This document shows positions 49,006-58,627 of a stretch of DNA of 64,000 nucleotides, in pieces; the first letter of the stretch is position 1; every line of letters starts with the position of its first letter. The notes beneath the pieces are model-generated. The model was not told where the DNA came from and ran no database searches. It was given only the letters and a program-made list of their open reading frames with translations. A program made the position numbers and the translations under genes. The stretch comes from Pseudomonas sp. 10S4. Its GTDB lineage: Bacteria > Pseudomonadota > Gammaproteobacteria > Pseudomonadales > Pseudomonadaceae. The stretch is from NCBI RefSeq assembly GCF_034344865.1, contig NZ_CP133774.1, positions 2,046,001 to 2,110,000 on the forward strand. The letters run 5' to 3'.

Positions 49006-49785
49006 TTAGCGCGTCCAGGCTTCAGGCTTTACCTGAGCCAACGCTTTGAATGCAGGTTTGGCGAACCAGTAACCCTGCATCAGAAAAATTCCACAGTCCG
49101 CCAGGAAATCCCGTTCACCGGCGCTCTCAATGCCTTCGGCAATGACTGTAACGTTCAACTCCGCACAGATTGTGACAATCCCCCGGACGATAGCCTGACG
49201 AACACGGTCGCGGTCGACATCGCGGATCAGCGCCATGTCGAGTTTGATCAGGTCCGGTTGGAAATCAGCCAGCAGATTGAGCCCCGAATAACCGGCACCG
49301 AAATCGTCGATGGCGGTCATGAAGCCGAATTCGCGGTATTCACGCAGAATATTGGTCAAATGGCGATAGTTATCTACGTGCTCGCTTTCCAGGGTTTCGA
49401 AAATCAGCCGGTCGATGGGGAAATTGTGTTTTTTTGCCGCCTCCAGGGTGCTGCGAATGCATAGCTCTGGACGATAGACGGCGTTGGGCATGAAGTTGAT
49501 CGACAAGTGTGTCTGCATATTTAGATTCGCCGCACCTTCAATGGCGCGCATCCGGCAGAGCTGGTCGAAGCGGTAGCGATTGTCCTCGGTCACCTGGTCG
49601 AGCACCGACAGCGCGCCTTCACCGGCCACGCCACGCACCAGCGCTTCGTGGGCGAAAATCGTCTGGTCGCGCAGGTCGACGATCGGTTGGTAGGCAAAGG
49701 AAAAATCGAAGCCCAGCGGCTCGCTTTGCTGGCAGCCCTGGCAACCGCCCTGGGGCGAGGTCAATGAAGACGGAAATTTAGTCAC
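49006..49785 (-). CDS. rimA: EAL-domain c-di-GMP phosphodiesterase RimA
   Basis: 259-residue soluble EAL protein without sensor domain. Active-site motifs are kept: EALVRG (EAL), NFMPNAVY, FETLESEHVDNY, IDDFGAGYSGLNLL (the DDFGAG motif), IKLDMALIRD and IAEGIES, so hydrolysis of c-di-GMP is predicted. In SBW25, RimA binds and regulates RimK. I choose the GTG at 49785 (TKFPSSLTSPQGGCQGC...) since GGAG lies 7 bases ahead; the frame can be extended to 49821. The N-terminus has a CQGCQQ pair of cysteines. First gene of the operon. Confidence 0.9.
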   Translation of the reverse strand: MTKFPSSLTSPQGGCQGCQQSEPLGFDFSFAYQPIVDLRDQTIFAHEALVRGVAGEGALSVLDQVTEDNRYRFDQLCRMRAIEGAANLNMQTHLSINFMPNAVYRPELCIRSTLEAAKKHNFPIDRLIFETLESEHVDNYRHLTNILREYREFGFMTAIDDFGAGYSGLNLLADFQPDLIKLDMALIRDVDRDRVRQAIVRGIVTICAELNVTVIAEGIESAGERDFLADCGIFLMQGYWFAKPAFKALAQVKPEAWTR

Positions 49786-49901
49786 TCGATCACTCCATGC
49801 CGGTGGACCGGCCAAGCACACAGTCTATCTGGAGGGCCGAGTTCTTGCGCCCGACAGAAACGGTAGTACAGTTCCGACTATTGGCTGAAAGAGGAATTCA
49901 T

Positions 49902-50309
49902 ATGGCACAAAAACAGGAAGAGGACGACAAGGTCCGTCTCGATAAATGGTTGTGGGCCGCGCGTTTTTACAAAACACGTGCCTTGGCCAAGTCGGCCATC
50001 GAGAGCGGCAAGGTGCATTGTCGGGGTGAGCGCTGTAAACCGGGCAAGGAACCGCGAGTCGGTGACGAGTTTCAGATCCGCATAGGGTTTGAGGAAAAGA
50101 CGATAGTGGTCCAGGCGCTGTCGATCGTGCGCCGTGGCGCGCCGGAGGCTCAGGCGTTGTATGCGGAGACCGAGGCGAGCGTCGCCAAGCGTGAAGCGGC
50201 GGCTGCGATGCGCAAGGCCGGCTCGCTGGGCGTGAGCACCGATGGCAAACCGAGCAAAAAGCAGCGTCGGGATTTGTTCAAGTTTCGTGGAAGCAGTAAC
50301 GACGAGTGA
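49902..50309 (+). CDS. hslR: heat shock protein 15 (S4-domain RNA-binding)
   Basis: 135-residue ribosome-associated protein. S4 domain: VRLDKWLWAARFYKTRALAKSAIESGKVHCRGERCKPGKEPRVGDE; then an alpha-helical basic tail ending KKQRRDLFKFRGSSNDE. It rescues 50S subunits carrying blocked nascent chains. ATG 49902 is preceded by GAGG. Confidence 0.92.
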   Translation: MAQKQEEDDKVRLDKWLWAARFYKTRALAKSAIESGKVHCRGERCKPGKEPRVGDEFQIRIGFEEKTIVVQALSIVRRGAPEAQALYAETEASVAKREAAAAMRKAGSLGVSTDGKPSKKQRRDLFKFRGSSNDE

Positions 50310-50339
50310 GCCTGATGTTCCTGCATTGGCCGTGAAGCC

Positions 50340-50411
50340 GCTTTCGCGAGCAAGCCCGCTCCCACATTAGACCGAGATCACCTGTGGGAGCGTGGCTTGC
50401 CCTCGAACGAG
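50340..50411. repeat. REP pair (family A, one arm diverged)
   Basis: CTTTCGCGAGCAAGCCCGCT followed by TGTGGGAGCGTGGCTTGCCC. Confidence 0.75.
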
Positions 50412-50441
50412 TGCGCAGCACTCGCCGGCCGTCCCCGGATA

Positions 50442-50828
50442 TCAGGCGCTGCGCACCACACTCATCCGCGAAACCCCCGGCAGTTTCCCCTGCCGTCCAA
50501 ACAGTGGCGCCATCACTGTCAGGAAAAACTCTGAAGCGTGATACGCAAATGGCGAGTAGTAACCCCAGCCCAGCGCCCACACCGCCAGCAAAATCTCCCC
50601 GACCACCGCGTCAAATGGACGCAGACTTGTAATTGCCTACACATGGAGCCATATCGGGTGACTGGCCAACGGGGCATTGAGTCGGCGAAATAGCCACTCG
50701 TCGAAAAGCACACACAGCATCTGACCCGTAGGCCATAACCAGAATGCCAACAGCGCCAAAGGCACAAAATTGCACAAAACCAGCCGGGGCAGGTTCCACC
50801 TTGCTTGGAACAAACCCGGATTGTTCAT
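50442..50828 (-). pseudogene. PAP2-family phosphatase remnant (internal deletion plus amber stop)
   Basis: A single frame of 129 codons from ATG 50828 to a stop at 50442. It reads [20 protein letters not shown], two hydrophobic segments and LNAPLASHPIWLHV, then a TAG where the family has Trp, then AITSLRPFDAVVGEILLAV joined directly to WALGWGYYSPFAYHASEFFL and SRMSVVRSA. Typical homologues between hslR and hslO have some 130 further residues here with the phosphatase motifs (KxxxxxxRP, PSGH, SRxxxxxHxxxD); all are missing. The stop codon can be mutation or sequencing error, but the deletion alone inactivates the gene. Confidence 0.75.
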
Positions 50829-50930
50829 AAAATGCCTCCAATGGCTGAACGTTGCGCACCAAAATGGTGCCGCAAAGGCGCAACTCTACGTTCTGTAACC
50901 TTCTTGTCATCAATTCAGATACCCAGACCT

Positions 50931-51833
50931 ATGACCGATCTATCGGATACCGACTTCACCCAACGCTTCATCTTTGATGACAGCGACACCCGTGGCGAGC
51001 TGGTTGCGTTGGAACGTAGCTACGCTGAAGTGCTCGCCAAACACCCCTATCCGGAGCCGGTCGCGCAACTGCTGGGCGAACTGATGGCGGCCGCGTCGTT
51101 GCTGGTCGGCACCTTGAAGTTCGATGGCTTGCTGATCCTGCAGGCCCGTTCCGATGGCCCGATTCCGCTGCTGATGATCGAGTGCTCCAGCGAGCGCGAA
51201 ATCCGTGGCCTGGCCCGTTACGAAGCCGACCAGATCGCCCCTGACGCGACCCTCGCCGACCTCATGCCCAACGGCGTGCTGGCGCTGACCGTCGACCCGA
51301 CCCAGGGCCAGCGTTACCAGGGCATCGTCGACCTCGACGGCGAAACCCTGTCCGAGTGCTTCACCAACTATTTCGTCATGTCGCAGCAGGTTGGCACCCG
51401 CTTCTGGCTTTACGCCGATGGCCGTCGCGCCCGTGGCCTGCTGCTGCAGCAATTGCCCGCCGACCGCCTGAAAGACGAAGAAGAACGCGCCGCCAGTTGG
51501 CAGCACATCACCGCGTTGGGTAGCACCCTGACCGCCGATGAATTGCTGAGCCTGGACAACGAAACCGTGCTCCATCGCCTCTACCACGAAGAGCAAGTGC
51601 GCCTGTTCGATGTGCAGAAACTGCGCTTCCGTTGCAGTTGCTCGCGCGAACGTTCGGCCAATGCGTTGGTCAGCCTGGGCCTGGAAGACGCCCAGTCGCT
51701 GGTCATCGAACATGGCGGGAATATCGAGATCGATTGCCAGTTTTGCAACCAGCGCTACCTGTTTGATGCCGCGGATATCACCCAATTGTTCGCTGGTGCG
51801 GGCGTGGATACGCCGTCAGATACCCGGCACTAA
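50931..51833 (+). CDS. hslO: redox-regulated chaperone Hsp33
   Basis: 300-residue holdase activated by oxidative unfolding. N-terminal [25 protein letters not shown]-terminal zinc centre with CSC (in [14 protein letters not shown]) and CQFC (in [14 protein letters not shown]). ATG 50931 (MTDLSDTDF) fits homologues; upstream in-frame codons are the decayed-gene side. Sits between the PAP2 remnant and pckA. Confidence 0.92.
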   Translation: MTDLSDTDFTQRFIFDDSDTRGELVALERSYAEVLAKHPYPEPVAQLLGELMAAASLLVGTLKFDGLLILQARSDGPIPLLMIECSSEREIRGLARYEADQIAPDATLADLMPNGVLALTVDPTQGQRYQGIVDLDGETLSECFTNYFVMSQQVGTRFWLYADGRRARGLLLQQLPADRLKDEEERAASWQHITALGSTLTADELLSLDNETVLHRLYHEEQVRLFDVQKLRFRCSCSRERSANALVSLGLEDAQSLVIEHGGNIEIDCQFCNQRYLFDAADITQLFAGAGVDTPSDTRH

Positions 51834-51944
51834 AACGGTTCAGCGCAGGTAAATTCACTGCTTAGCGCCGGATTAACGCCGTTACGACGGGAGGGCCCTA
51901 CTATTTTTGGGCGTTTCTGGCATAATCCGGCCCACTTTTTGTCG

Positions 51945-51976
51945 CGGTAGTAGTGCACGACTTTCTACTACAAAAC
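51945..51976 (+). promoter_or_regulatory. hairpin in the pckA leader
   Basis: GTAGTAG and CTACTAC arms flank TGCACGACTTT about 45 bases before the pckA start; CATAAT near 51920 is a plausible -10. Role unknown. Confidence 0.4.
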
Positions 51977-52015
51977 GTTTGGAGCACACTCGGCCACTGG
52001 CCGACGGGGAATCTC

Positions 52016-53558
<1,543 letters not shown>

Positions 53559-53576
53559 GGCTTGGATTTAGCGAAA

Positions 53577-53607
53577 TGAAAAAGCCGCCCTTTTAGGGCG
53601 GCTTTTT
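53577..53607. terminator. bidirectional rho-independent terminator
   Basis: AAGCCGCCC / GGGCGGCTT arms around TTTTA, with A-run on one side and T-run on the other. Serves pckA and convergent hipA. Confidence 0.92.
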
Positions 53608-53634
53608 TGTGGGCGAAAGAAGAGCAGTAGAGGG

Positions 53635-54911
53635 TCATTTGGCAGACAGGCGAAACGCCGGAGCCATATTGTCTTGTTCACGCTTCGACAACCCCGCCGC
53701 GCTGGCCACTTTTGGCCACTGGCTCACCACTTCTTGGAAACGCTCAATAATTTCCTCCGCATCATCACGGCTAACGCGAAAGATTTCGGCCACTTCGCGA
53801 GCGAGCTCTAGATCCAAGGCGTTGTCGGCATCCGTGATGTTGAGTTTCAGCCCATCGGCGTGTGCCACAGGATTCATGTCGTAGGCATCAGACAAGCGCC
53901 ATCCACGGCCAGGATCAAGAAGAAAACCATGGTTACGCATGTGGTCGTCGGTGTTGGAAACCAGGATGTTGAACACAATCCGTGACCACAATTCGCGGAG
54001 ATCTTCGTTGGGTTCTGAGCCGTGCTCCACGAGCACTTCCGCCAATTCAAGGTAACTGGCGCCTACCGATGCATCGTCACCGTCCACGCGGTCGGTCATG
54101 GTCATGGCTGAGGCGAAATGCAGTCGCCTTCCCGTTGCCGTGCGGTCGAAGCGTTTGACCATGAAGCAGTGATGGTCGCTCGCATAGCGTTGCGCCATCC
54201 CCCTTGCCACCCGCAGACCACATTGCTCCGCCAGGGCGTTCACCACGAATTCCCATCCGCCGATGTCGTAGTCGTCGCGAGTGCTCGGGAATTTGGCGAT
54301 CCACAGTTGACCATTCTTGTCAGCAACGCTGGCCTTGGGTCTGGCGCCGCCCAGTGAGCCACCGGGTGCAATCAACATTCTCAACCACTCGCGCCCATCG
54401 AGCGAGGTGTTGTCTGGATCGTTTTCCAGTGCACGGCTTGCCTGCTCCAACGCGCGTAGCTCAGTAAAGGGGGCGCTGCCAAGTTATCTCGATCGTCCAG
54501 AAAACTTCCTTCATCGTTCAACTTGTAGCGAATAGCGCCGACTCGATAGAGGTCATGAACGCCTAGCAGGTAATCCGACTCGTAGAGCTTTGTGCCCCTA
54601 GGGATAAGTCCTTCGCGGATGTCCCGTTCCAGGCGGCGTTTCATTAGCAATTGGCCCCAGCGATCCGGGCTTGAGTCGGCAAAAACGCCGAAGCGCGTCT
54701 GGTGCTGTCCAGGGAATTGCCGTCCTTCGAAGAGCCCGATGCGGGGATCCAGCGTCGTGAAGTTCAATTCGGAATCGGCCAAAGCGCTAGGGTCGTATTC
54801 AAACTCGAACACGTTGGTGGAGCGAGCCTTTCGGGCATGGAGAAACCCAAGACGCCTTGGTCCGTTCAGGGTTTCCCAATCGGCATACACCGCGATCAGT
54901 GTCATTTTCAA
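53635..54911 (-). CDS. hipA: HipA-family toxin kinase (frameshifted)
   Basis: Serine/threonine kinase toxin of the HipBA module, 425 residues when repaired. N-terminal half: [20 protein letters not shown] to [45 protein letters not shown] missing base in the five-base run at 54469-54473 breaks the frame; adding one gives [20 protein letters not shown]. The second half retains the catalytic loop [16 protein letters not shown] and the metal-binding SDAYDMNP. The start overlaps hipB by 4 bases. If the break is real, hipB would be an unpaired antitoxin. Confidence 0.87.
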
Positions 54912-55396
54912 TCCGTCTCAGATTTGGTTTTTTTCGTGGTGAACAATTTGGCAAACGAGTGAGTGTTCAACGGGAAATCAACCTCAATATCCGAATCGGA
55001 AATGGGGCTTTCCGATGCTTCCTCCGCCCTGTCGCGAATCGGTGACGACGCCTTCGTGGAGGTCATGTTGCGCACTCGTTGGCGTTTACTGGCTGCTGCG
55101 TTCGCCTGTGGAGTTAATCGCGCGTCTTGCAGCTGGCGTCCCAACTCATCGGTTGCAGCGAGCTTGCTCAAGTCTTTCTCCAAGCCCAGAACCTGCATCA
55201 CGGACATATAGGCGCCCATCGTCACGCCTGAGCCGCCGGACTCCAGAGAGCGAAGCGTTGTCAGCGACATGCCTGCCCTTTCGGCGACTTGCTTTGCGGT
55301 CAGCCTGCGACGCAGTCGAGCGAGTTTCAGGCGTTCGCCAAACTCCGCGAGCAGTCTGGATGCGGATGGCATGAGAGGCGCTGTTTTCTTAGCCAT
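54908..55396 (-). CDS. hipB: HipB-family antitoxin, long form
   Basis: 162 residues: an XRE helix-turn-helix ([33 protein letters not shown], about residues 21-55) followed by about 90 residues of low-complexity, Ser/Glu-rich sequence ending [17 protein letters not shown]. coli HipB is about 88 residues, so the tail is an extension. Upstream lie two paired inverted sites, likely its operators. Confidence 0.88.
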   Translation of the reverse strand: MAKKTAPLMPSASRLLAEFGERLKLARLRRRLTAKQVAERAGMSLTTLRSLESGGSGVTMGAYMSVMQVLGLEKDLSKLAATDELGRQLQDARLTPQANAAASKRQRVRNMTSTKASSPIRDRAEEASESPISDSDIEVDFPLNTHSFAKLFTTKKTKSETD

Positions 55397-55397
55397 G

Positions 55398-55444
55398 TGC
55401 CATTATTCCTTCACTTTTAGGCTTTAACTGCCAGAATAATAGCA
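55398..55444. promoter_or_regulatory. putative HipB operator, proximal pair
   Basis: TGCCATTATTCC at 55398-55409 and the inverse-type GCCAGAATAATAGCA at 55430-55444, with 20 bases between them. The same pair recurs at 55529-55574. Confidence 0.6.
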
Positions 55445-55528
55445 CTTATGTGGTGATTTGCAGGGCGTTGCAAGGCTCTGTTTTCTGGTACATCCGCAAT
55501 CGGTGGGGCCGGAATCCATTTTTATAAC

Positions 55529-55574
55529 TGCCATTATTCCAACTGAATTCGTGATAAACAGCCAGAATAATGCC
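55529..55574. promoter_or_regulatory. putative HipB operator, distal pair
   Basis: TGCCATTATTCC at 55529-55540 and GCCAGAATAATGCC at 55561-55574, again 20 bases apart. About 130 bases upstream of the proximal pair. Confidence 0.6.
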
Positions 55575-55587
55575 ATTTAGGTATTCC

Positions 55588-55941
55588 CTAGAGACATTCC
55601 AGAGTTTGCGTATCCCAGCGCTGCGTCTTGACCGCTTGGTAAAGCATGTCGATGGTCAGCGGGACTTTGTCGCCGCGACCCTTTGCCCTTCGTTTGAGAT
55701 GCACATCAAATCCTTCGGGCTGGAAATAGCGATAGGCGTCGTAGTCCACGAAGTCGATCCCGAATTGTTCTTCCATCGCCTCCATCAGGTGTCGCGCATC
55801 GGCACCGTCGCAGTTCAGGTCGAAATTGATCGAGGTGGTGAGGCTGATGGATTTGCGTTCGGGCAGGCCGAGTTCTTCGTGGAGCAACTGCATGAGCAGG
55901 TGCATGGCGTGGTCGTCGGGGAAGTTGGGGGCGAGGTTCAT
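55588..55941 (-). CDS. DUF1493-family acyl-carrier-like protein
   Basis: 117 residues from ATG 55941 (ACGGAAGA ahead): HLLMQLLHEELGLPERKSISLTTSINFDLNCDGADARHLMEAMEEQFGIDFVDYDAYRYFQPEG, matching DUF1493, a family with an ACP-like helical fold but no fixed role. The C-terminus is basic then helical (VPLTIDMLYQAVKTQRW). The frame continues upstream for 100 codons through non-homologous sequence and a repeat, which I exclude. It ends 14 bases from the distal hip operator. Confidence 0.75.
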   Translation of the reverse strand: MNLAPNFPDDHAMHLLMQLLHEELGLPERKSISLTTSINFDLNCDGADARHLMEAMEEQFGIDFVDYDAYRYFQPEGFDVHLKRRAKGRGDKVPLTIDMLYQAVKTQRWDTQTLECL

Positions 55942-56115
55942 GGTGCGTCTTCCGTTAAGGGCGTGTCGATGAGGCGGATTAAGCCTGATTTTGCGTTGGG
56001 GTGGACGTCGATCAGCGCTGGTAATCTGGGATGCGCGGGAGGGTTGGTGCTCACCTCTTATGATCTCGTTCATTTCCTGCACGCTTGCCATTAGCTCATC
56101 AAAAAACTTGCTCAT
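55942..56115 (-). pseudogene. possible N-terminal remnant of an XRE antitoxin
   Basis: An ATG at 56115 gives MSKFFDELMASVQEMNEIIR followed by GEHQPSR, which is how many HigA/MqsA-like antitoxins begin, but no helix-turn-helix follows. The reading frame then runs into the DUF1493 gene. It may be a leftover fragment or a fortuitous frame. Confidence 0.3.
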
Positions 56116-56131
56116 GGTTATCCTCAGGTTT

Positions 56132-56242
56132 GATCGTTCCCATGCTCTGCGTAGGAATGTAGCCCGGGGCGCTCGGCGTTCCATCCAAAGTCGAACGCGG
56201 AGCGTCCGTGGAGGCATTCCCACGCAGAGCGCGGGAACGATC
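56132..56242. repeat. 111-bp palindromic repeat (third family)
   Basis: GATCGTTCCCATGCTCTGCG at the left and CGCAGAGCGCGGGAACGATC at the right, with inner GCTCGGCGTTCC / CGAACGCGGAGCG. A repeat type common in pseudomonads, distinct from families A and B. Confidence 0.75.
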
Positions 56243-56253
56243 GTCACTCGGTG

Positions 56254-56550
56254 TCAGGCCGGTGCTTTCCAGCCCATCATCCGTTGCTGTGCGACTTGCA
56301 GCAGGTCGCAGCCGTCCTGGGTTAGCAGGAAGAGCGCGTGGGTGATGTGAGGGATGTCTTCGACGTCGCCGTTTTTGAAGCAGATGCAGTGCAGGGTTTT
56401 GAGGAGGTCGCTGGAGGCTCGGATGCGTTGGAGGGCGCCTTCGAGGATGTCTTGGGGGTTGGCCGCTGTGTCGATGATCAGGGGCGGGGAATCGGTGAGA
56501 TTGGATTGCAGCGGGCGGTAGCGATCAGTGAGCGGATTCGATGTCTTCAT
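56254..56550 (-). CDS. small Pseudomonas protein, paralogue 1
   Basis: 98 residues: MKTSNPLTDRYRPLQSNLTD, then IDTAANPQDILEGALQRIRASSDLLKTLHC and ITHALFLLTQDGCDLLQVAQQ, two amphipathic helices. About half identical to the protein at 57122-57397. It recalls small pseudomonad families such as DUF3077, but I am not certain. Its start follows GAGAGAAACC. The long leader contains the second copy of the structured element, which links it to the gene at 13528. Confidence 0.65.
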   Translation of the reverse strand: MKTSNPLTDRYRPLQSNLTDSPPLIIDTAANPQDILEGALQRIRASSDLLKTLHCICFKNGDVEDIPHITHALFLLTQDGCDLLQVAQQRMMGWKAPA

Positions 56551-56587
56551 TGGTTTCTCTCTTTTGTATATCCGAAGGATCGCAACC

Positions 56588-56783
56588 ATCGTGACCAAGC
56601 GATGGGTGGCGAACTGTGTTCGGGTTGGTCAACCAAGGGAGAGGAAAACCCCGGCACGCCGAGGCGTCCCAAACACAGCCGCCATAAAACGTGCCGCACA
56701 AAAGATGTCGGCAAGCATACAAGGGCATGCGTAAGTTCTCTCTCATTTTTCAGGTGACCAAGCCCGAGTCGCTGATTTGGCAG
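56588..56783 (-). promoter_or_regulatory. structured leader RNA, copy 2
   Basis: Same plan as 13921-14142. A 16-bp stem pairs 56683-56668 with 56624-56608 (one bulged U at 56613). Inside, hairpin 56667-56656 is capped by CUCG. Segment 56631-56625 (UGACCAA) is complementary to UUGGUCA both downstream (56598-56592) and upstream (56761-56755). Compared with copy 1, both the segment and its two partners change together at two positions (C-G to U-A, U-A to C-G). The stem changes too, from UGCGCAGG/CCUGCGUG to UGUUUGGG/CCCGAACA. CTGCCAAATC lies at 56783-56774. A TATAGT box near 56800 is a candidate -10. Confidence 0.7.
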
Positions 56784-56879
56784 CGACAGTCACGACTATA
56801 GGTTTGAGCCACGGGGCGGCGATAGGCGATAAGGAGTCCTCGCTTGTAGGAACGGGATGAAGCTTGGATAGGGCGTTAC

Positions 56880-57056
56880 CTACAGCTTTTTCCCCTGTCG
56901 CAATTTCTCCCGTTTGATTGCAAATATGCGCCTGGCTTCTTCATCTGGAATGCTGGGTCGTGGGTCGTCCAGGCTGGCTTGTACTTGTGCTCTGAACCAC
57001 GCGTCGTAGGTTGCTGTATCGAGTGGTTGTTGAATGTCGGGGATGTTGGTTTTCAT
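56880..57056 (-). CDS. RelB-like antitoxin C-terminal fragment, no toxin
   Basis: 58 residues from ATG 57056. YDAWFRAQVQASLDDPRPSI followed by PDEEARRIFAIKREKL matches the C-terminal, toxin-binding part of RelB/ParD-like antitoxins. The N-terminal ribbon-helix-helix DNA-binding part is absent, and no toxin gene follows within the next kilobase. Probably a remnant or a solo regulator. Confidence 0.55.
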   Translation of the reverse strand: MKTNIPDIQQPLDTATYDAWFRAQVQASLDDPRPSIPDEEARRIFAIKREKLRQGKKL

Positions 57057-57121
57057 CAGGTGCACCGTGTCATCGTTTATCGCGGGCAAGCCTGGCTCCC
57101 ACAGGGATCTTCGTTCAGGCA

Positions 57122-57397
57122 TCAGATTGCGGTGGTTTTCGGCAAGCGCTGCCGGGCGATTTCCAGGAGTTCGTGTCCGTCCTGGGTGAGCAGGTACAGG
57201 GCGTTAATGATGTTGGGGATGTCGCTCGGGTCAGCCTCTTTGAAGTTTTGGCAGTAAAGCGTTTCAAGCAGATCGCTGGCGGCGCGGATGCGTAGGCGGG
57301 CGGCGTCGAGGATGGCGTGCGGGTCGGCTTCGGTGTCGATGACTAATACTGGGGTGTCGCTGTAGTTGGTTTTGAGCGGGTGATAGCGGGTGGTCAT
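57122..57397 (-). CDS. small Pseudomonas protein, paralogue 2
   Basis: 91 residues: MTTRYHPLKTNYSDTPVLVI, then DTEADPHAILDAARLRIRAASDLLETLYC and IINALYLLTQDGHELLEIARQRL. A clear paralogue of 56254-56550, with the orphan antitoxin fragment between them. ATG 57397 has AGGA about 10 bases upstream. Its leader keeps only fragments of the structured element (GCATGCCCTT, GTGTCTCGG, GCCAAATCTG). Confidence 0.65.
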   Translation of the reverse strand: MTTRYHPLKTNYSDTPVLVIDTEADPHAILDAARLRIRAASDLLETLYCQNFKEADPSDIPNIINALYLLTQDGHELLEIARQRLPKTTAI

Positions 57398-57694
57398 CGA
57401 GGGTTGTCCTGTGCGAAATCACGGCAGGCCGAGACACTGTTTTAGCCGCGCCGCAAACTATAGAAGGGCATGCAACTGCGCAGCAATAGCGCCGCAATGG
57501 ACAGGTTTTGTAGGGGATTTACCGGGCGTTTCAGATTTGGCCTACGGGTTTCCTGAGGTTTTTTAGGTCCAAACCCCTAGAGGTTAAATTTCCTACGGGT
57601 TTGTCAGGCGTTGCGCGGCAAACCTCGGTATGGTGCGCGCCAGAATCTGTAGGGCGTTTCCAAACGTCCGACCAACGCTTAAAGGGAATTAGGT

Positions 57695-58198
57695 ATGCAA
57701 TGGCTACGTATGGCCTCGATTTTGTTGTTGTGGGCCGGTGTTTGTCGTTTGGCGGGGGCCACTGATGCGGGTGGCTCGATGGTGCTGACCAACATGGACC
57801 GCACCGGTTGGCCGGATGCACTCACCAGTCAGGCCGAATTCGATACCGCGTCCCGCGCCGAAGTGCTGATGGTTGGCAAGGCTCTGCTGGCCAGCGAAGC
57901 GCTGGACGAAACCGGCCTGAAACAACGTCTGGGCGTGCAGGCGGTGAAGCTCAAGTCTGTGCGACAAGTGCGCGACGGGTTGTGGGATCGGTTGCTGAGT
58001 ACCTACCGCAATGCCAGTCAGAACTGTGATGACCAACCCTTTTGCCCGCGAGTGCGCAGCGTCGCTGATTTGCGTCAGTTGGCGGCGGCGTTCACCGGGG
58101 AAATAAGCCCGGCTCATGCGGCGTGGGCGAGCAAGAGCCGGGTGTTTCAGGAGCAGATGTTGAACGAGCAACTGCGGGTGGCCGTGGTGGTGCCATAG
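57695..58198 (+). CDS. secreted hypothetical protein
   Basis: 167 residues with signal peptide MQWLRMASILLLWAGVCRLA and cleavage near AGATDAGG. The mature part is mostly helical (AEFDTASRAEVLMVGKALLASEALDETGLKQRLGVQAVKLKSV) with a Cys pair NCDDQPFC likely forming a disulfide. No known domain recognised. Start ATG 57695 follows AAGGGAATTAGG. A minus-strand frame over the same bases lacks a ribosome site and is rejected. Confidence 0.65.
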   Translation: MQWLRMASILLLWAGVCRLAGATDAGGSMVLTNMDRTGWPDALTSQAEFDTASRAEVLMVGKALLASEALDETGLKQRLGVQAVKLKSVRQVRDGLWDRLLSTYRNASQNCDDQPFCPRVRSVADLRQLAAAFTGEISPAHAAWASKSRVFQEQMLNEQLRVAVVVP

Positions 58199-58216
58199 CC
58201 ACCTGAATCGCAGTCG

Positions 58217-58363
58217 TCAGGATGTCCGCCAGCCCTGTTGGGCGGAACATTCAAGGGTGTCGCAGGTAGCGAGCAGCGGTGGTTCTGTGGGAAGTCCATC
58301 GCAGCCGCTCAGCAGCAGGGATGTCAGGATCAGGGTGATTGCAAAGAACGGTTTTTGAAGCAT
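58217..58363 (-). CDS. small lipoprotein
   Basis: 48 residues: MLQKPFFAITLILTSLLLSG followed by Cys, a clear lipobox (LLLSGC), then a short tail with two Cys (TCDTLEC). Too short for the ORF threshold unless extended upstream. ATG 58363 has AAAGGA 6 bases ahead. Function unknown. Confidence 0.65.
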   Translation of the reverse strand: MLQKPFFAITLILTSLLLSGCDGLPTEPPLLATCDTLECSAQQGWRTS

Positions 58364-58627
58364 GGTCATTCCTTTTTCAAATGCCGCGCTCATCAGGCGT
58401 CCTGCCATGATGTGAAGTGCGCGGACCGTGGTTGTGCGAGGCAGACCTTACCGTCAGGTTGAGCCGCACCGCGAGGAGCAAAGTGTTTCGTTTGTTTCAA
58501 CCTGTGGCAAAGGACCCAGGGGCGAGGCTGTATCATCCCGTATCGTTTTGGTCCCCGACCTTTTCTCGACTCGCTGCAATCGCCGACTAGGCTTTTGGCA
58601 TCGCAGCGGTCAACGGAGTGACAGCTT

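Noticed and set aside
55942..56247. Continuous 219-codon protein ending in DUF1493
   Set aside because: The upstream part crosses a palindromic repeat and non-homologous sequence; a good start with ribosome site exists at 55941.
57704..58171. 155-codon minus-strand frame
   Set aside because: The plus-strand frame has a signal peptide, ribosome site and better codon use.
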